47,666 bases of DNA from Nitrospira japonica (GTDB lineage Bacteria > Nitrospirota > Thermodesulfovibrionia > Thermodesulfovibrionales > SM23-35). Position 1 is the first letter of the stretch, and every line of letters starts with the position of its first letter. The stretch spans positions 1 through 47,666 of the forward strand of contig DYFC01000030.1 in the NCBI GenBank assembly GCA_020725385.1. The letters run 5' to 3'. The translations under genes were made by a program, and so were the position numbers. A model generated the notes under the pieces. The model ran no database searches. It worked only from the letters and a program-made list of their open reading frames with translations, and had not been told where the DNA came from. Below, one piece after another: positions 1 to 8,426 of the stretch.

Positions 1-34
1 CATCTCTTATGGGATTCTTAACAGCTTTTTCCAT
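1..34 (-). CDS. 5' fragment of a putative transposase gene
   Basis: An ATG at 34-32 opens a reading frame that runs off the window and reads MEKAVKNPIRD. It is the mirror copy of the frame at 47630-47666 and lies inside the insertion-sequence end, which is the only reason to call it a transposase. No in-frame upstream start is available, because a stop codon lies three codons upstream of the ATG. A purine-rich GGGGTGA about 30 bases upstream is too far away to be an ordinary ribosome binding site. Eleven residues are too few to identify a family. Confidence 0.4.
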   Translation of the reverse strand, partial: MEKAVKNPIRD

Positions 35-138
35 GTATGTCTATTTATATTTGTTCTGTTACTTCACCCCTCTTAAAAAACAATTATGGGTGTTCACTTT
101 TAATTCGTAAACAGTTCACTTTTAAAAAATTCCTAACA
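1..138 (-). mobile_element. Truncated insertion-sequence end, inverted copy of the right end
   Basis: These 138 bases are the exact reverse complement of 47526-47663. The element's outer boundary is at 138, where the terminal dinucleotide CA (TG on the other strand) meets unique sequence. The end contains two spaced copies of the decamer GTTCACTTTT (AAAAGTGAAC on the minus strand) followed by the start of an open reading frame reading out of the window. A TG terminus with several short repeats near the end is typical of IS21-type elements, but too little is present to name the family. The element body lies outside the window. It sits just past the ychF stop and hairpin. Confidence 0.8.
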
Positions 139-141
139 TAA

Positions 142-166
142 AGAGAACGAAAATTAGAAGTTCTCT
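142..166 (-). terminator. Hairpin overlapping the ychF stop codon
   Basis: A 7-bp stem AGAGAAC/GTTCTCT with an 11-base loop spans the ychF stop codon (165-167). Read on the minus strand it is followed by TTTATG and then the insertion-sequence boundary. It may be the ychF terminator, with its U-tract shortened or displaced by the IS insertion. The stem is short, so this is tentative. Confidence 0.4.
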
Positions 167-1244
167 ATACATTGAATCTGAAGTTGATTATATCACCATC
201 TTTAACAGGATATGTTTTGCCTTCAAGTCTTAAAAGACCTTTTTCCTTAGCAGTTTGCATATTACCTAAAGCAATAAAATCATCATAAGAAATTACCTCA
301 GCTCTTATAAAGCCGCGTTCAATATCAGAATGTATTTTGCCGGCTGCAACAACCGCAGGAGTATCTTTTTTTATAGTCCATGCTCTAACCTCATCTTCTC
401 CAACGGTAATGAATGATATTAACCCGAGCATTTCATAACATGTTTGAATAAGTTTAAATGATGCAGGTTCATTAATTTTTAAATCATCAAGAAAAGGTTG
501 TTTTTCTTCAGGAGGTAATTGTGCGATTTCCATCTCTATTTTTCCACAAAATGAAAGAATAGGTATTGAAGGGTATTGTTTTTTTATTTCGTTTTTTATC
601 AGATTAATATTGTCTCCATTTAAATCTTCTTCTCCTATATTTAAAACAATTACTTTTGGAATAATAGAAAGGAATTGTAAATGTCTTATAGAAATCAGCT
701 CTTCTGATGTGAAATTGAAATCTCTAAGAGCTTTTTCTTTTAGTAAAAAATCTTTTAATTTTAATATTAATTTATGTTCGGATTCATCAGGTTTTTTACC
801 ACGCTTTTTATTTTCTTCCATTCTTTCAAGTCTTTTTTCAACAAGATCAATATCAGCGAATATAAGTTCTAGTTCAATAGTTTCAATATCACGCAAAGGA
901 TTTATATTTTCAAGGGGATGTGAGACAGATTCATTTTTAAAAACTCTAACAACATGAACTATTGCATCAGCGTCTTTTATTAAATCAAATACCTTTTTAT
1001 TTTGTTTTAAATCACCTTTTGTTAATCCTATGTAGTCAATATATTCAATAGTGGCAAAAGTTGATTTTTTTGGTTTATAAATTTCAGAAAGTTTAAGAAT
1101 TCTCTTATCCGGAACCTTCACAACTCCAATATTTGGTTCTCCGGTAACATTTGGATATATTGGTGTTTCAGCATTTAATCCGGTAAGAGCATTAAAAGCT
1201 GTTGTTTTACCTGAATTTGACAAACCGGTTATAGCTATTTTCAT
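165..1244 (-). CDS. ychF: YchF/OLA1-family ribosome-associated P-loop ATPase
   Basis: 359 residues, close to the usual length of about 363. The N-terminus carries the P-loop GLSNSGKT (residues 7-14). The G4 position reads NIGEED rather than the NKxD of true GTPases; a changed G4 motif is the hallmark of YchF, which prefers ATP. The last 80 residues form the TGS-like DUF933 domain (AWTIKKDTPAVVAAGKIHSD, ending in FRFNV). YchF binds the ribosome and is linked to stress and redox responses. The start is supported by AGAGGTC before the ATG. It is followed on the same strand, upstream in transcription, by the zinc-ribbon gene 16 bases away, so the two may share a transcript. Confidence 0.93.
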   Translation of the reverse strand: MKIAITGLSNSGKTTAFNALTGLNAETPIYPNVTGEPNIGVVKVPDKRILKLSEIYKPKKSTFATIEYIDYIGLTKGDLKQNKKVFDLIKDADAIVHVVRVFKNESVSHPLENINPLRDIETIELELIFADIDLVEKRLERMEENKKRGKKPDESEHKLILKLKDFLLKEKALRDFNFTSEELISIRHLQFLSIIPKVIVLNIGEEDLNGDNINLIKNEIKKQYPSIPILSFCGKIEMEIAQLPPEEKQPFLDDLKINEPASFKLIQTCYEMLGLISFITVGEDEVRAWTIKKDTPAVVAAGKIHSDIERGFIRAEVISYDDFIALGNMQTAKEKGLLRLEGKTYPVKDGDIINFRFNV

Positions 1245-1260
1245 TTGACCTCTTTAAATA

Positions 1261-1548
1261 TTAGAAATTTTTAAATAAGTCCTCAAGTTTGCGTCTTGCA
1301 TCCTCTTTTTCTTTGTCAGATGAAGATTTAACAGAATCCTTAAAGCTAAAATAATCACAAAAGTTTGCTTTATTACGGACTCGCTGGAAATCAGCTTTTG
1401 GTTCAATACATTTATTATGACTTGTTTCAGAGTAAAAGCGACAATTAAGGCATATATGTAAATCTTCTCCGCAATTTGGACACCTTGATTTTCTGTTAAA
1501 ATATTTATCAATTACAACTTCTTTTCCGCAAAAAGAACATTTTTTCAT
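1261..1548 (-). CDS. Small zinc-ribbon protein
   Basis: 95 residues from the internal ATG at 1548-1546, which has a good AAGGAGC site five bases upstream. A longer frame to 1608 exists, but its extra 20 residues have no ribosome binding site. The protein opens with MKKCSFCGKE, continues with CPNCGEDLHICLNC and then two more cysteines (NKC and NFCDYF), so it has at least two CxxC knuckles plus a second cysteine set likely to bind zinc. The C-terminus is a charged helix rich in Lys and Glu. I do not recognise a named function. An overlapping frame at 1254-1511 is a shadow without recognisable features. Confidence 0.7.
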   Translation of the reverse strand: MKKCSFCGKEVVIDKYFNRKSRCPNCGEDLHICLNCRFYSETSHNKCIEPKADFQRVRNKANFCDYFSFKDSVKSSSDKEKEDARRKLEDLFKNF

Positions 1549-1811
1549 ACTTGCTCCTTGGATATTAAAGAATAATATATAGATATTATCTAATCCGAAG
1601 AAATTCAAACACTAATCTTATAACTTGAAAAGTATAAAGTAAGTTGTAACCTTTCAGATTACTTTGTCTTTTAGGCTGTGGTTTTAATAAAACTAATCTT
1701 AAAAATAGTTTAAGCTACTCAAACAGTTCGAACTGTTCAAAACGTTCTAACAGTTTGAACAATTAAAGAATTCTCTTAAGATATCTGTATTATTCCAGCA
1801 TTATATTTGGA
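1549..1811. other. Intergenic region with palindromic repeat, no gene seen
   Basis: 263 bases between the zinc-ribbon gene and the GYD-domain gene. Besides the GTTC/GAAC repeat cluster at 1720-1760 I see no coding signal. The end nearest 1549 holds the ribosome binding site of the zinc-ribbon gene. The segment is very AT-rich and probably contains the promoter for the zinc-ribbon/ychF pair on the minus strand, although no clear -35/-10 pair stands out. Confidence 0.5.
1720..1760. repeat. Cluster of GAAC/GTTC palindromic repeats
   Basis: A perfect 16-bp palindrome AACAGTTCGAACTGTT (1722-1737) is followed directly by related words: AACGTTCTAACAGTTTGAAC (1741-1760). The segment is therefore several short units built from AACNGTTC-type words. 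It could be an operator with tandem half-sites or a dispersed short palindromic repeat. No second copy is seen in this window. Confidence 0.6.
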
Positions 1812-2096
1812 TTAAGAAATAGTTTTTATAAATTCCTGTATGGGCAAAGCAGTTAAAGTTAAAAGTTGAACAGAGCCTCTTGAACCAAGTTCAACAGACA
1901 TTTTCATTATTGTTTGATTATCAGGTGCTTCAACTATATTAACAAAATCATATGGACCTAAAACCGCATATTGTTCTTTTACTTTAACGCCCATTTTTGC
2001 AAGCTCTTTGTTTACCTCGAGTATTCTTTTTGGATTTTCTTTAATTGTCTTTCTTCCTTCATCTGTCAGAGTACTTAAAATAACATAGTAAGGCAT
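1812..2096 (-). CDS. GYD-domain protein
   Basis: 94 residues, beginning MPYYVILSTLTDEG and containing the family's conserved core YAVLGPYDFVNIVEAPDN and the helix that follows (MKMSVELGSRGSV). This is a complete single GYD domain, a small ferredoxin-like alpha/beta fold of unknown biochemical role that probably forms oligomers. The ATG is preceded by TTAGGGAGGATGCT, a strong ribosome binding site. It stands alone on the minus strand, 71 bases from the diguanylate cyclase gene that lies upstream in transcription. Confidence 0.85.
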   Translation of the reverse strand: MPYYVILSTLTDEGRKTIKENPKRILEVNKELAKMGVKVKEQYAVLGPYDFVNIVEAPDNQTIMKMSVELGSRGSVQLLTLTALPIQEFIKTIS

Positions 2097-2167
2097 AGCA
2101 TCCTCCCTAATTAAGATTTCTAAAACAAGTGACTAAAAGTCACCTTTTATTATTAAACTTAAGAAAA

Positions 2168-3862
2168 TTATAATAAATGTACTATTTTATTTCTACCACT
2201 CTTTTTTGCCTGATACATTGCATTATCTGCTCTGACAACAAAGCTTTTCATGTCATCATAAGGAGAAAGTTCTGTTAACCCAATACTAACAGTTTTTTTG
2301 ACAATTTCAAGTTCTCCATCAAGTGTAAAAGGATGAAATACAGTTTCTGAAACAGATTTGCGGATTCTTTCAGCAACAATAATTGCTTCATCATATTGAG
2401 TTTCAGGTAACAATATTGTAAATTCTTCACCGCCATAACGAAAAGCCATATCAATATCTCTTATACTTTTGCTTATTATATCAGCAATTCTTTTAAGTAC
2501 AAAATCTCCTTCCCAATGTCCATATCTGTCATTGAAATCCTTGAAAAAATCTATATCAATAAGCATTAAAGAAAGTTGTCTGTTATGTCTTTTTGCTCTT
2601 TCGATTTCTTTTACTATAATCGTGTAAAAATAACGTTGATTAAATAGTCCTGTCAGATCATCTGTGATAACAAGTCTTTTCAATTCAGCTTCAGCTTTTT
2701 TCCTTTCTGTAATATCCCTGAATGTAACAAGCACACCTGTTTTTCCTTCATAAGGAATTTGAGTGAGAAGCACTTCCATATGAAGACCTTTATTGTTCTT
2801 TGACAACATTCTTATTTCCAGTGGAGAATCAATTGATTTATCGCTTTCAAGTTTTTTTAGGTTTTCTGAAAATAATGCCCTGCTATCAGGATAGAGAAAT
2901 CTCAAAATGTCTTCTCCAAGCATATCTTTTTGATAATAGTCCAGTATTTTAAGAAGAGTAGGGTTAATGAATTTTATTATTCCATCCTGAATTATCATTA
3001 TTCCTTCAAGAGATTGTTCAACGAGTGTGCGGTATTTTAATTCTGATTCAACAAGAGCCCGGGATTTCTGTCTTAGCATATTTTTAAGGATAGTTATGTA
3101 ATCGGCTCTTAAATTTTTAATAATGTCGCTTTTTGTAATAATGCCGATTGAATCACCTTTATCATCGGTTATAATCAAACACCTTACCATATTTTCATCA
3201 ATTAATCTTGTTGCTTCATAAAGATTGATGTCTTTTGAAGCAGTAATTAATTTTGTATCCATTATTTCTGATATATATACAGGTGTTATATTTTCAGCAA
3301 TAGCTTTAGTAATATTTCTTTCAGTAATAATACCAATTGGTTTAGAATCTTTTTTTACAACTACACAACTTATTTTATTTTCGGACATCAAAGATATAGC
3401 TTTGGTTAAAGGTTCTTCTTCAGATACAGAGATAATAGTTCTATTCATTATCTGTTCAACTTTTTTCAGATTAACAAAGGAGTCTATTCTTAAATTTTTG
3501 ATAATATCTGTTTGGGTTACAATCCCTGTTACCTTGTGATTATTATCAACTACCACGAGTCGTCTTAAGCCGTTTATAACCATGAGATTTGCTATCTCCG
3601 GAATATCTGTATCTTCTGAAACAGCAATCACAGGACTTCTCATTACAGTTTTTAAATCTACTAAATTAAAGTCAATGTTATTACCCTTAAGATAAATAAT
3701 ATCTCTTTCTGTAAGTATCCCTTCTGGCTTGTTGTCTTTAACAATAACAATGCAACTAACATTGTTCTTATTCATTTTTATTATTGCTGATAAAAGTGTT
3801 TCATTTGGGGATAATGTTATGACATCTCTTGACATTATTGTGCTTACATTATCCAGTTCCAT
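2168..3862 (-). CDS. Diguanylate cyclase with four CBS domains and a PAS domain
   Basis: 564 residues, probably cytoplasmic with no membrane segment. Residues about 1-125 and 135-255 are two tandem CBS pairs (repeated ISCVVVKKDSKPIGIITERN-type units), which commonly bind adenine nucleotides. A PAS domain (about 270-390) ends in the usual FRDITERKKAEAELKRL linker. The GGDEF domain follows, with the catalytic GGEEF at 477-481. Five residues upstream is RDID, an RxxD inhibitory c-di-GMP site, so the enzyme should be active and product-inhibited. The family makes c-di-GMP from two GTP; energy-state control through the CBS domains is an inference. The start is fixed by AACGGAGGTCCG before the ATG. 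It is divergent from nifU, with 84 bases between. The PilZ protein at 25211-26491 is a possible effector in the same window. Confidence 0.92.
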   Translation of the reverse strand: MELDNVSTIMSRDVITLSPNETLLSAIIKMNKNNVSCIVIVKDNKPEGILTERDIIYLKGNNIDFNLVDLKTVMRSPVIAVSEDTDIPEIANLMVINGLRRLVVVDNNHKVTGIVTQTDIIKNLRIDSFVNLKKVEQIMNRTIISVSEEEPLTKAISLMSENKISCVVVKKDSKPIGIITERNITKAIAENITPVYISEIMDTKLITASKDINLYEATRLIDENMVRCLIITDDKGDSIGIITKSDIIKNLRADYITILKNMLRQKSRALVESELKYRTLVEQSLEGIMIIQDGIIKFINPTLLKILDYYQKDMLGEDILRFLYPDSRALFSENLKKLESDKSIDSPLEIRMLSKNNKGLHMEVLLTQIPYEGKTGVLVTFRDITERKKAEAELKRLVITDDLTGLFNQRYFYTIIVKEIERAKRHNRQLSLMLIDIDFFKDFNDRYGHWEGDFVLKRIADIISKSIRDIDMAFRYGGEEFTILLPETQYDEAIIVAERIRKSVSETVFHPFTLDGELEIVKKTVSIGLTELSPYDDMKSFVVRADNAMYQAKKSGRNKIVHLL

Positions 3863-3946
3863 CGGACCTCCGTTTTAGCATTTGAACAATATATTTATTA
3901 TATCCGAAAATTGACTTTAATATGTAGTCTCTGGTTAAATTAATTC

Positions 3947-4777
3947 ATGTGGGATTATACTGAAAAAGTAAAAGATTTTTTCTTAAATCCTAAGAACATA
4001 GGAGAAGTCGAAAACCCTGATGCAGTAGGGGAGGTTGGAAGTATTGTCTGCGGTGATGCTCTAAGGTTAACATTAAAAATAGATAAAGAAACAAATCGTA
4101 TAATAGACGCTAAGTTCCAGACTTTCGGATGTGCAAGTGCAATTGCAAGCTCTTCAGCTCTTACAGAACTAGTCAAAGGTAAAACTATTGATGAAGCTTT
4201 AAAGATTACCAACAAGGATATTGCCGATTTTCTTGGTGGTCTTCCAAAAGAAAAAATGCACTGTTCTGTAATGGGCATGGAAGCACTTGAGGCTGCTATA
4301 GCAAACTATAAAGGTATTCCGGTTCAGGTAGAAGAAGAGGGCAGGGTAGTATGCAAATGTTTTAATGTAACCGAAGAAAAAATCAGGAAAGTTGCTATAG
4401 AAAACCATCTTACCACAGTAGAGGAAATTACTGATTACACCAAGGCCGGAGGTGGATGCGGAGAATGTCAAGCAGAAATTGAAGGAATATTAAAGGATAT
4501 ATGGTCTGTTAAAGCTCCTGAGAAACCATCAAAACCAAAGAAGTTAACAAATCTCCAAAAAATTGCTTTAATTCAGGAAATAATTAATAGAGAAATAAGA
4601 CCCGGCTTGCAGGCTGATGGTGGTGATATTGAAATTATTGACATTGAGGGTAATAAAGTAATTATCGCTTTAAGAGGAATGTGTACAGGCTGTGTAATGG
4701 CGGGTGTTACAATAAGCAGTATTCAGGAAAAACTTAGAGAACTTGTGAGTGAAGATATTGTAGTTGAGGCACAATAA
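3947..4777 (+). CDS. nifU: NifU iron-sulfur cluster scaffold (three-domain)
   Basis: 276 residues with all three domains of full-length NifU. The IscU-like N-terminus has Cys35, Cys62 and Cys106, the positions used in Azotobacter NifU. The central BFD-like [2Fe-2S] domain has Cys136, Cys138, Cys171 and Cys174 (CKCFNVTEEK and GGGCGECQ). The C-terminal Nfu domain carries CTGC. It assembles clusters from sulfur supplied by NifS. Its stop overlaps the nifS ATG by one base (TAATG), so the pair is translationally coupled. No nitrogenase genes are present here; in anaerobes this pair often serves general Fe-S assembly, which would fit the many Fe-S proteins in this window. The ribosome binding site is weak. 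Confidence 0.95.
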   Translation: MWDYTEKVKDFFLNPKNIGEVENPDAVGEVGSIVCGDALRLTLKIDKETNRIIDAKFQTFGCASAIASSSALTELVKGKTIDEALKITNKDIADFLGGLPKEKMHCSVMGMEALEAAIANYKGIPVQVEEEGRVVCKCFNVTEEKIRKVAIENHLTTVEEITDYTKAGGGCGECQAEIEGILKDIWSVKAPEKPSKPKKLTNLQKIALIQEIINREIRPGLQADGGDIEIIDIEGNKVIIALRGMCTGCVMAGVTISSIQEKLRELVSEDIVVEAQ

Positions 4778-5958
4778 TGAAAACAATATATCTTGATAAT
4801 AATGCGACAACAAGAATTGCGCCTGAAGTCCTTGAAGAAATGATGCCATATCTCAAAGATTACTATGGTAATCCTTCAAGTATGCATACTTTTGGGGGGC
4901 AACTTCATAAAAAAATAGAAGAAGCAAGGGAAAAAGTTGCAGCACTCCTAAAAGCAAAACCTGAAGAAATAATATTTACAAGTTGTGGCACTGAAAGTGA
5001 CAATACAGCAATAATGAGTGCTGTTGAATCTTATCCTGAGAAGAAACATATTATTACAACACGAGTTGAGCATCCTGCTGTTATGAATTTCTGCAAACAT
5101 CTATCAAGAAAAGGTTATAGAGTTACTTTTTTACCTGTAGATAAATCCTCAGGTCAACTCAGAATTGATGATTTACTGAAAGCACTTGATGAAAACACTG
5201 CTGTTGTCTCGATAATGTATGCAAACAATGAAATAGGTACTATTTACCCGATCCAAGAAATAGGCGAGACATTAAAAGAGAGGAATATTCTTTTCCATAC
5301 AGACGCTGTTCAGGCTGTTGGAAAGATTCCTATTGATACAAATAAACTTCCTGTAGACATGCTTTCGCTGTCTGGACATAAACTCCATGCCCCAAAAGGT
5401 ATAGGCGCTCTTTATGTAAGAAAAGGTACAAGATTCTATCCTTACTTAATAGGCGGGCACCAAGAACATGGAAGAAGAGCAGGGACAGAAAATACAGCTT
5501 CTATCATAGCTCTTGGCAAAGCCTGTGAACTTGCTGCAAAGAATATAGATGATGAAGTAATATATCTTTCACGTCTTAGGGATAAACTCGAGTCTTCACT
5601 ATTAAAACTCTGTCCTGATACGCGCATAAATGGGGATATTAATAATAGATTGCCTAATACTACAAATATAAGCTTTGAATATGTTGAAGGCGAGGCAATT
5701 TTACTACGTTTGAATGAATACGGGATTTGTGCATCTTCCGGTTCTGCCTGTACTTCAGGTTCTCTTGAACCATCTCATGTTTTACGTGCTATAGGTGTCC
5801 CTTTTACTGCAATTCACGGGTCAGTAAGATTTTCCCTGAGCAGATATAATACAGAAGAAGAAATAGATAAAGTAATTGAAGTAATGCCGAACATTATTAA
5901 AGACCTCAGGATGTTATCTCCTTTTGGAAGGGATAAATTACCTCAAGAATGCAGGTAA
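4777..5958 (+). CDS. nifS: Cysteine desulfurase NifS
   Basis: 393 residues, a full-length class V aminotransferase fold. The PLP lysine is Lys202 in LSLSGHKLHAPKG, the cofactor-binding HTDAVQ lies about 25 residues before it, and the active-site cysteine is Cys325 in SSGSACTSGSLEPSHVL. These numbers match classical NifS, with the short group I catalytic loop. It takes sulfur from L-cysteine as a persulfide and passes it to NifU. Translation is coupled to nifU. It converges on the phospholipase-like gene at 5983 with only 24 bases between and no clear terminator. Confidence 0.95.
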   Translation: MKTIYLDNNATTRIAPEVLEEMMPYLKDYYGNPSSMHTFGGQLHKKIEEAREKVAALLKAKPEEIIFTSCGTESDNTAIMSAVESYPEKKHIITTRVEHPAVMNFCKHLSRKGYRVTFLPVDKSSGQLRIDDLLKALDENTAVVSIMYANNEIGTIYPIQEIGETLKERNILFHTDAVQAVGKIPIDTNKLPVDMLSLSGHKLHAPKGIGALYVRKGTRFYPYLIGGHQEHGRRAGTENTASIIALGKACELAAKNIDDEVIYLSRLRDKLESSLLKLCPDTRINGDINNRLPNTTNISFEYVEGEAILLRLNEYGICASSGSACTSGSLEPSHVLRAIGVPFTAIHGSVRFSLSRYNTEEEIDKVIEVMPNIIKDLRMLSPFGRDKLPQECR

Positions 5959-5982
5959 TTCTGATTAAGTGTGATTAAATTC

Positions 5983-6816
5983 TCATTTAAAACGGTTGAA
6001 GTGTGAGCTTATTTTTTTATATGTTTTTGTGCTCAACTTAAGTGGTTTGAATAAAAATGTCTTAAATTCATTTGATAGTACGTGTTTTCTATGAACCCTT
6101 CCTGAAGGATTTATTTTTATGACCTCTGATTTTTCCCAGTTGCGGAAAAGGTCTATTATCCTCTCGAGCGATTCCTGATGAAGTTTTTCAATTGCTTCTC
6201 TTAAAGGTAAAGAAGTGACAATGTTATTGTCTATAAAATCTGCAATTTTACGAGTATTTAGAGCAGAAAGATAAACCATTCCTTTAAGTATTTTTTTATT
6301 GGTTTTGAATGAAAAAATATATCTTTCAAGAAGTTTTTCGAGAAAAATGTCATTACGTAACTGTACAGTTTTGTCTATAGCTATTGCCTGTTGCCAATAT
6401 TTTTTATCTATTATTGAATCAGCTTTCATTTCAAGCAAGGTATGTCCAATGTTCTTTCTATCTGCTGTATATATATCATGGGCAACAGTATCTGCTGCAA
6501 GATGACTTAAGTATCCATATGCGAAAGCTTTTTGTTGCTGTGTCTCGGCATTCTTTAAAAGTTCCAACGCAAAGTCCCAATTATGGGCGTTTTTATGTTC
6601 CGGAAGATATTTTTTACCGACTATAAGATCAGCCATTAAAGTGCCATAGAGGAAATCTTTTTTATGCCGTCTAATTATTTTCAGAATACCCGCAGGGATT
6701 AAAGCGCTAAGAGAGAGGATTTCATTTCCTAAATAGATATGTGTAAGAGGTCCCCATGCAAGTGCATATACTGGATAAAGTAGAAATAAAATTAAAAAAA
6801 TGCTTATTAAAACCAT
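5983..6816 (-). CDS. Exported zinc-dependent phospholipase C-like protein
   Basis: 277 residues. Residues 1-20 are a hydrophobic signal peptide ending before AWGPLTH, so the mature protein would begin near a tryptophan, as in bacterial zinc phospholipase C. The family's histidine and aspartate ligands are visible: WGPLTH, FLYGTLMADLI, NAHNWDFA, and YGYLSHLAADTVAHD. This matches the Zn-dependent PLC domain seen in many environmental bacteria, predicted to act on phospholipids in the periplasm or outside; the substrate is not proven. It begins 6 bases after the pepA stop, so it is likely the second gene of a pepA operon. The ribosome binding site is poor and may rely on coupling to pepA. Confidence 0.75.
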   Translation of the reverse strand: MVLISIFLILFLLYPVYALAWGPLTHIYLGNEILSLSALIPAGILKIIRRHKKDFLYGTLMADLIVGKKYLPEHKNAHNWDFALELLKNAETQQQKAFAYGYLSHLAADTVAHDIYTADRKNIGHTLLEMKADSIIDKKYWQQAIAIDKTVQLRNDIFLEKLLERYIFSFKTNKKILKGMVYLSALNTRKIADFIDNNIVTSLPLREAIEKLHQESLERIIDLFRNWEKSEVIKINPSGRVHRKHVLSNEFKTFLFKPLKLSTKTYKKISSHFNRFK

Positions 6817-6822
6817 ATTATT

Positions 6823-8271
6823 TTATAAATTACTTATAAAATCAAAAAGAAGCCTTACTCCTATGCCGGAAGCACCTTTAGGAATGTAAGGTTTATCTTT
6901 ATCATTCCATGCAGTTCCAGCTATGTCAAGATGTATCCATGGTGCAGGATTTGCAAATTCATATAAGAAATAGGCTGAAGAACACAATGAGCCACTCTTT
7001 CCTCCCGAGTTTTTAATATCAGCAATATCACTTTTTAAATATTCTTTTGCTTCCTCAAATAAAGGCATTTCCCAGACCCTTTCATAAACATTTAATCCCG
7101 AAATTTTAATTTTTTCTATAAATTCCCGTGTATTTCCCATCATCGCTATTGCTGTATTTCCAAAAGCTATTGAACATGCACCTGTAAGAGTTGCAATATC
7201 GATAATTAGCGAAGGATTATATTTTTTTGAATAACATATTGCATCAACAAGTGTCATACGGCCTTCAGCATCGGTGCTTATTATTTCTATGGTTTTACCA
7301 TTATAAGCCCTTATAATATCACCGGGACGTGTGGCAGAACTTCCTATTAAATTTTCTGTTGCAGGCAGTATACCAACGATATGTACAGGGAGATTCAATT
7401 CAGATACTGCCTTTAAAACACCTAAAACTGCTGCACCACCTGCCATGTCATATTTCATTTTTTCCATACCATCAGCTGGTTTTAAAGATATTCCGCCGCT
7501 ATCAAAGGTAATAGATTTACCAATAATTACAACAGGGGGAATTTCTTTACCTTTGTACTCAAGTATTATAAATTTTGGTGGTTCATCAGAACCCTTTGAG
7601 ACTGAAAGATATGAATTCATACCAAGTTTTTCTAAATCAGGTTTTTCAAGAACTGTCACTGAAATATGCTCATTCTTTAGTGATTTAGCTATCTCAGCAA
7701 GTTCTGAAGGGGTCAGGTCATTGGCGGGTGTGTTAATTAAATCTCTTGTAAAATATACTGCTTCGGAAACTATTTTTATCTTTTTAATTTCATCTTCAAG
7801 ATTTTTTGAAAATATAGAAAGGATAGTTATTGAATTTATATTGTTAGAGTTATCTTCTTTTTTATATCTATTATACTTATACAAAGAAAGCAAAGAACCT
7901 TCTAAAAAGTTTGTTATCGGAAATCCAAGAGATGATATAAGTCCTGAAGATATAGCGATGTCTTTCATCCCGATATCACGTAAAGAACATGCAGCTTTAG
8001 CGCCGATTTGTCTTATTTTCTCAGAAGTTATATCTTCCTTTTTACCCAGTCCAACGAAAAATACACGGTCGTATTTTAAATCCTCAGAACAACTAATTAA
8101 TGCAGTCTGATTAAATTTACCTGAAAATTCTTTTTGAAATACTTTATGGATTTGCTTTGAAAGAGTAGGAATCAGATTGTCATAATAACTGAAATCATTT
8201 TCAATAAAAGGAAGAATTAGCGCATCGCAACTAAAGTCGCTTTCTTTTTTTTCAATTATGGAAATTTGCAT
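6823..8271 (-). CDS. pepA: Leucyl aminopeptidase (M17 family)
   Basis: 482 residues. The variable N-terminal domain (about 1-160) is followed by the catalytic domain with SITFDSGGISLKPA, YDMAGGAAV and the M17 signature STDAEGRM, which contains metal ligands and the catalytic arginine. It removes N-terminal residues from peptides with two divalent metals, as a cytoplasmic hexamer. No Shine-Dalgarno is visible before the ATG (TTATTATTATG). The phospholipase-like gene follows 6 bases downstream. The long antisense frame at 7331-8110 is a shadow of this gene. Confidence 0.95.
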   Translation of the reverse strand: MQISIIEKKESDFSCDALILPFIENDFSYYDNLIPTLSKQIHKVFQKEFSGKFNQTALISCSEDLKYDRVFFVGLGKKEDITSEKIRQIGAKAACSLRDIGMKDIAISSGLISSLGFPITNFLEGSLLSLYKYNRYKKEDNSNNINSITILSIFSKNLEDEIKKIKIVSEAVYFTRDLINTPANDLTPSELAEIAKSLKNEHISVTVLEKPDLEKLGMNSYLSVSKGSDEPPKFIILEYKGKEIPPVVIIGKSITFDSGGISLKPADGMEKMKYDMAGGAAVLGVLKAVSELNLPVHIVGILPATENLIGSSATRPGDIIRAYNGKTIEIISTDAEGRMTLVDAICYSKKYNPSLIIDIATLTGACSIAFGNTAIAMMGNTREFIEKIKISGLNVYERVWEMPLFEEAKEYLKSDIADIKNSGGKSGSLCSSAYFLYEFANPAPWIHLDIAGTAWNDKDKPYIPKGASGIGVRLLFDFISNL

Positions 8272-8426
8272 AATAATAATTTTAGTACATAAATATAAAA
8301 GGTAGCAAGGTTATATATTCAGCAATTCACGGTGGATTTGGAAAACTTTAAGGTTTCTCCTTTTTTAAGTTAACACTAAATGATAGTGAAAGTTGAATTA
8401 TTTTGCATACAAAAGTAAGATTTATT

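Noticed and set aside
1254-1511. 85-codon frame overlapping the zinc-ribbon gene
   Set aside because: Same strand but a different frame, no motif; the zinc-ribbon frame has cysteine knuckles and a good ribosome binding site.
1722-1737. GTTCGAA resembling a tRNA T-loop
   Set aside because: It is part of a short palindrome; no acceptor or anticodon stem surrounds it.
3947-5958. nifU-nifS as evidence of nitrogen fixation
   Set aside because: No nifHDK or other nitrogenase genes are present; the pair often serves general Fe-S assembly in anaerobes.
7331-8110. 259-codon open frame antisense to pepA
   Set aside because: It mirrors the pepA frame, has no recognisable domain and no ribosome binding site; pepA is certain.
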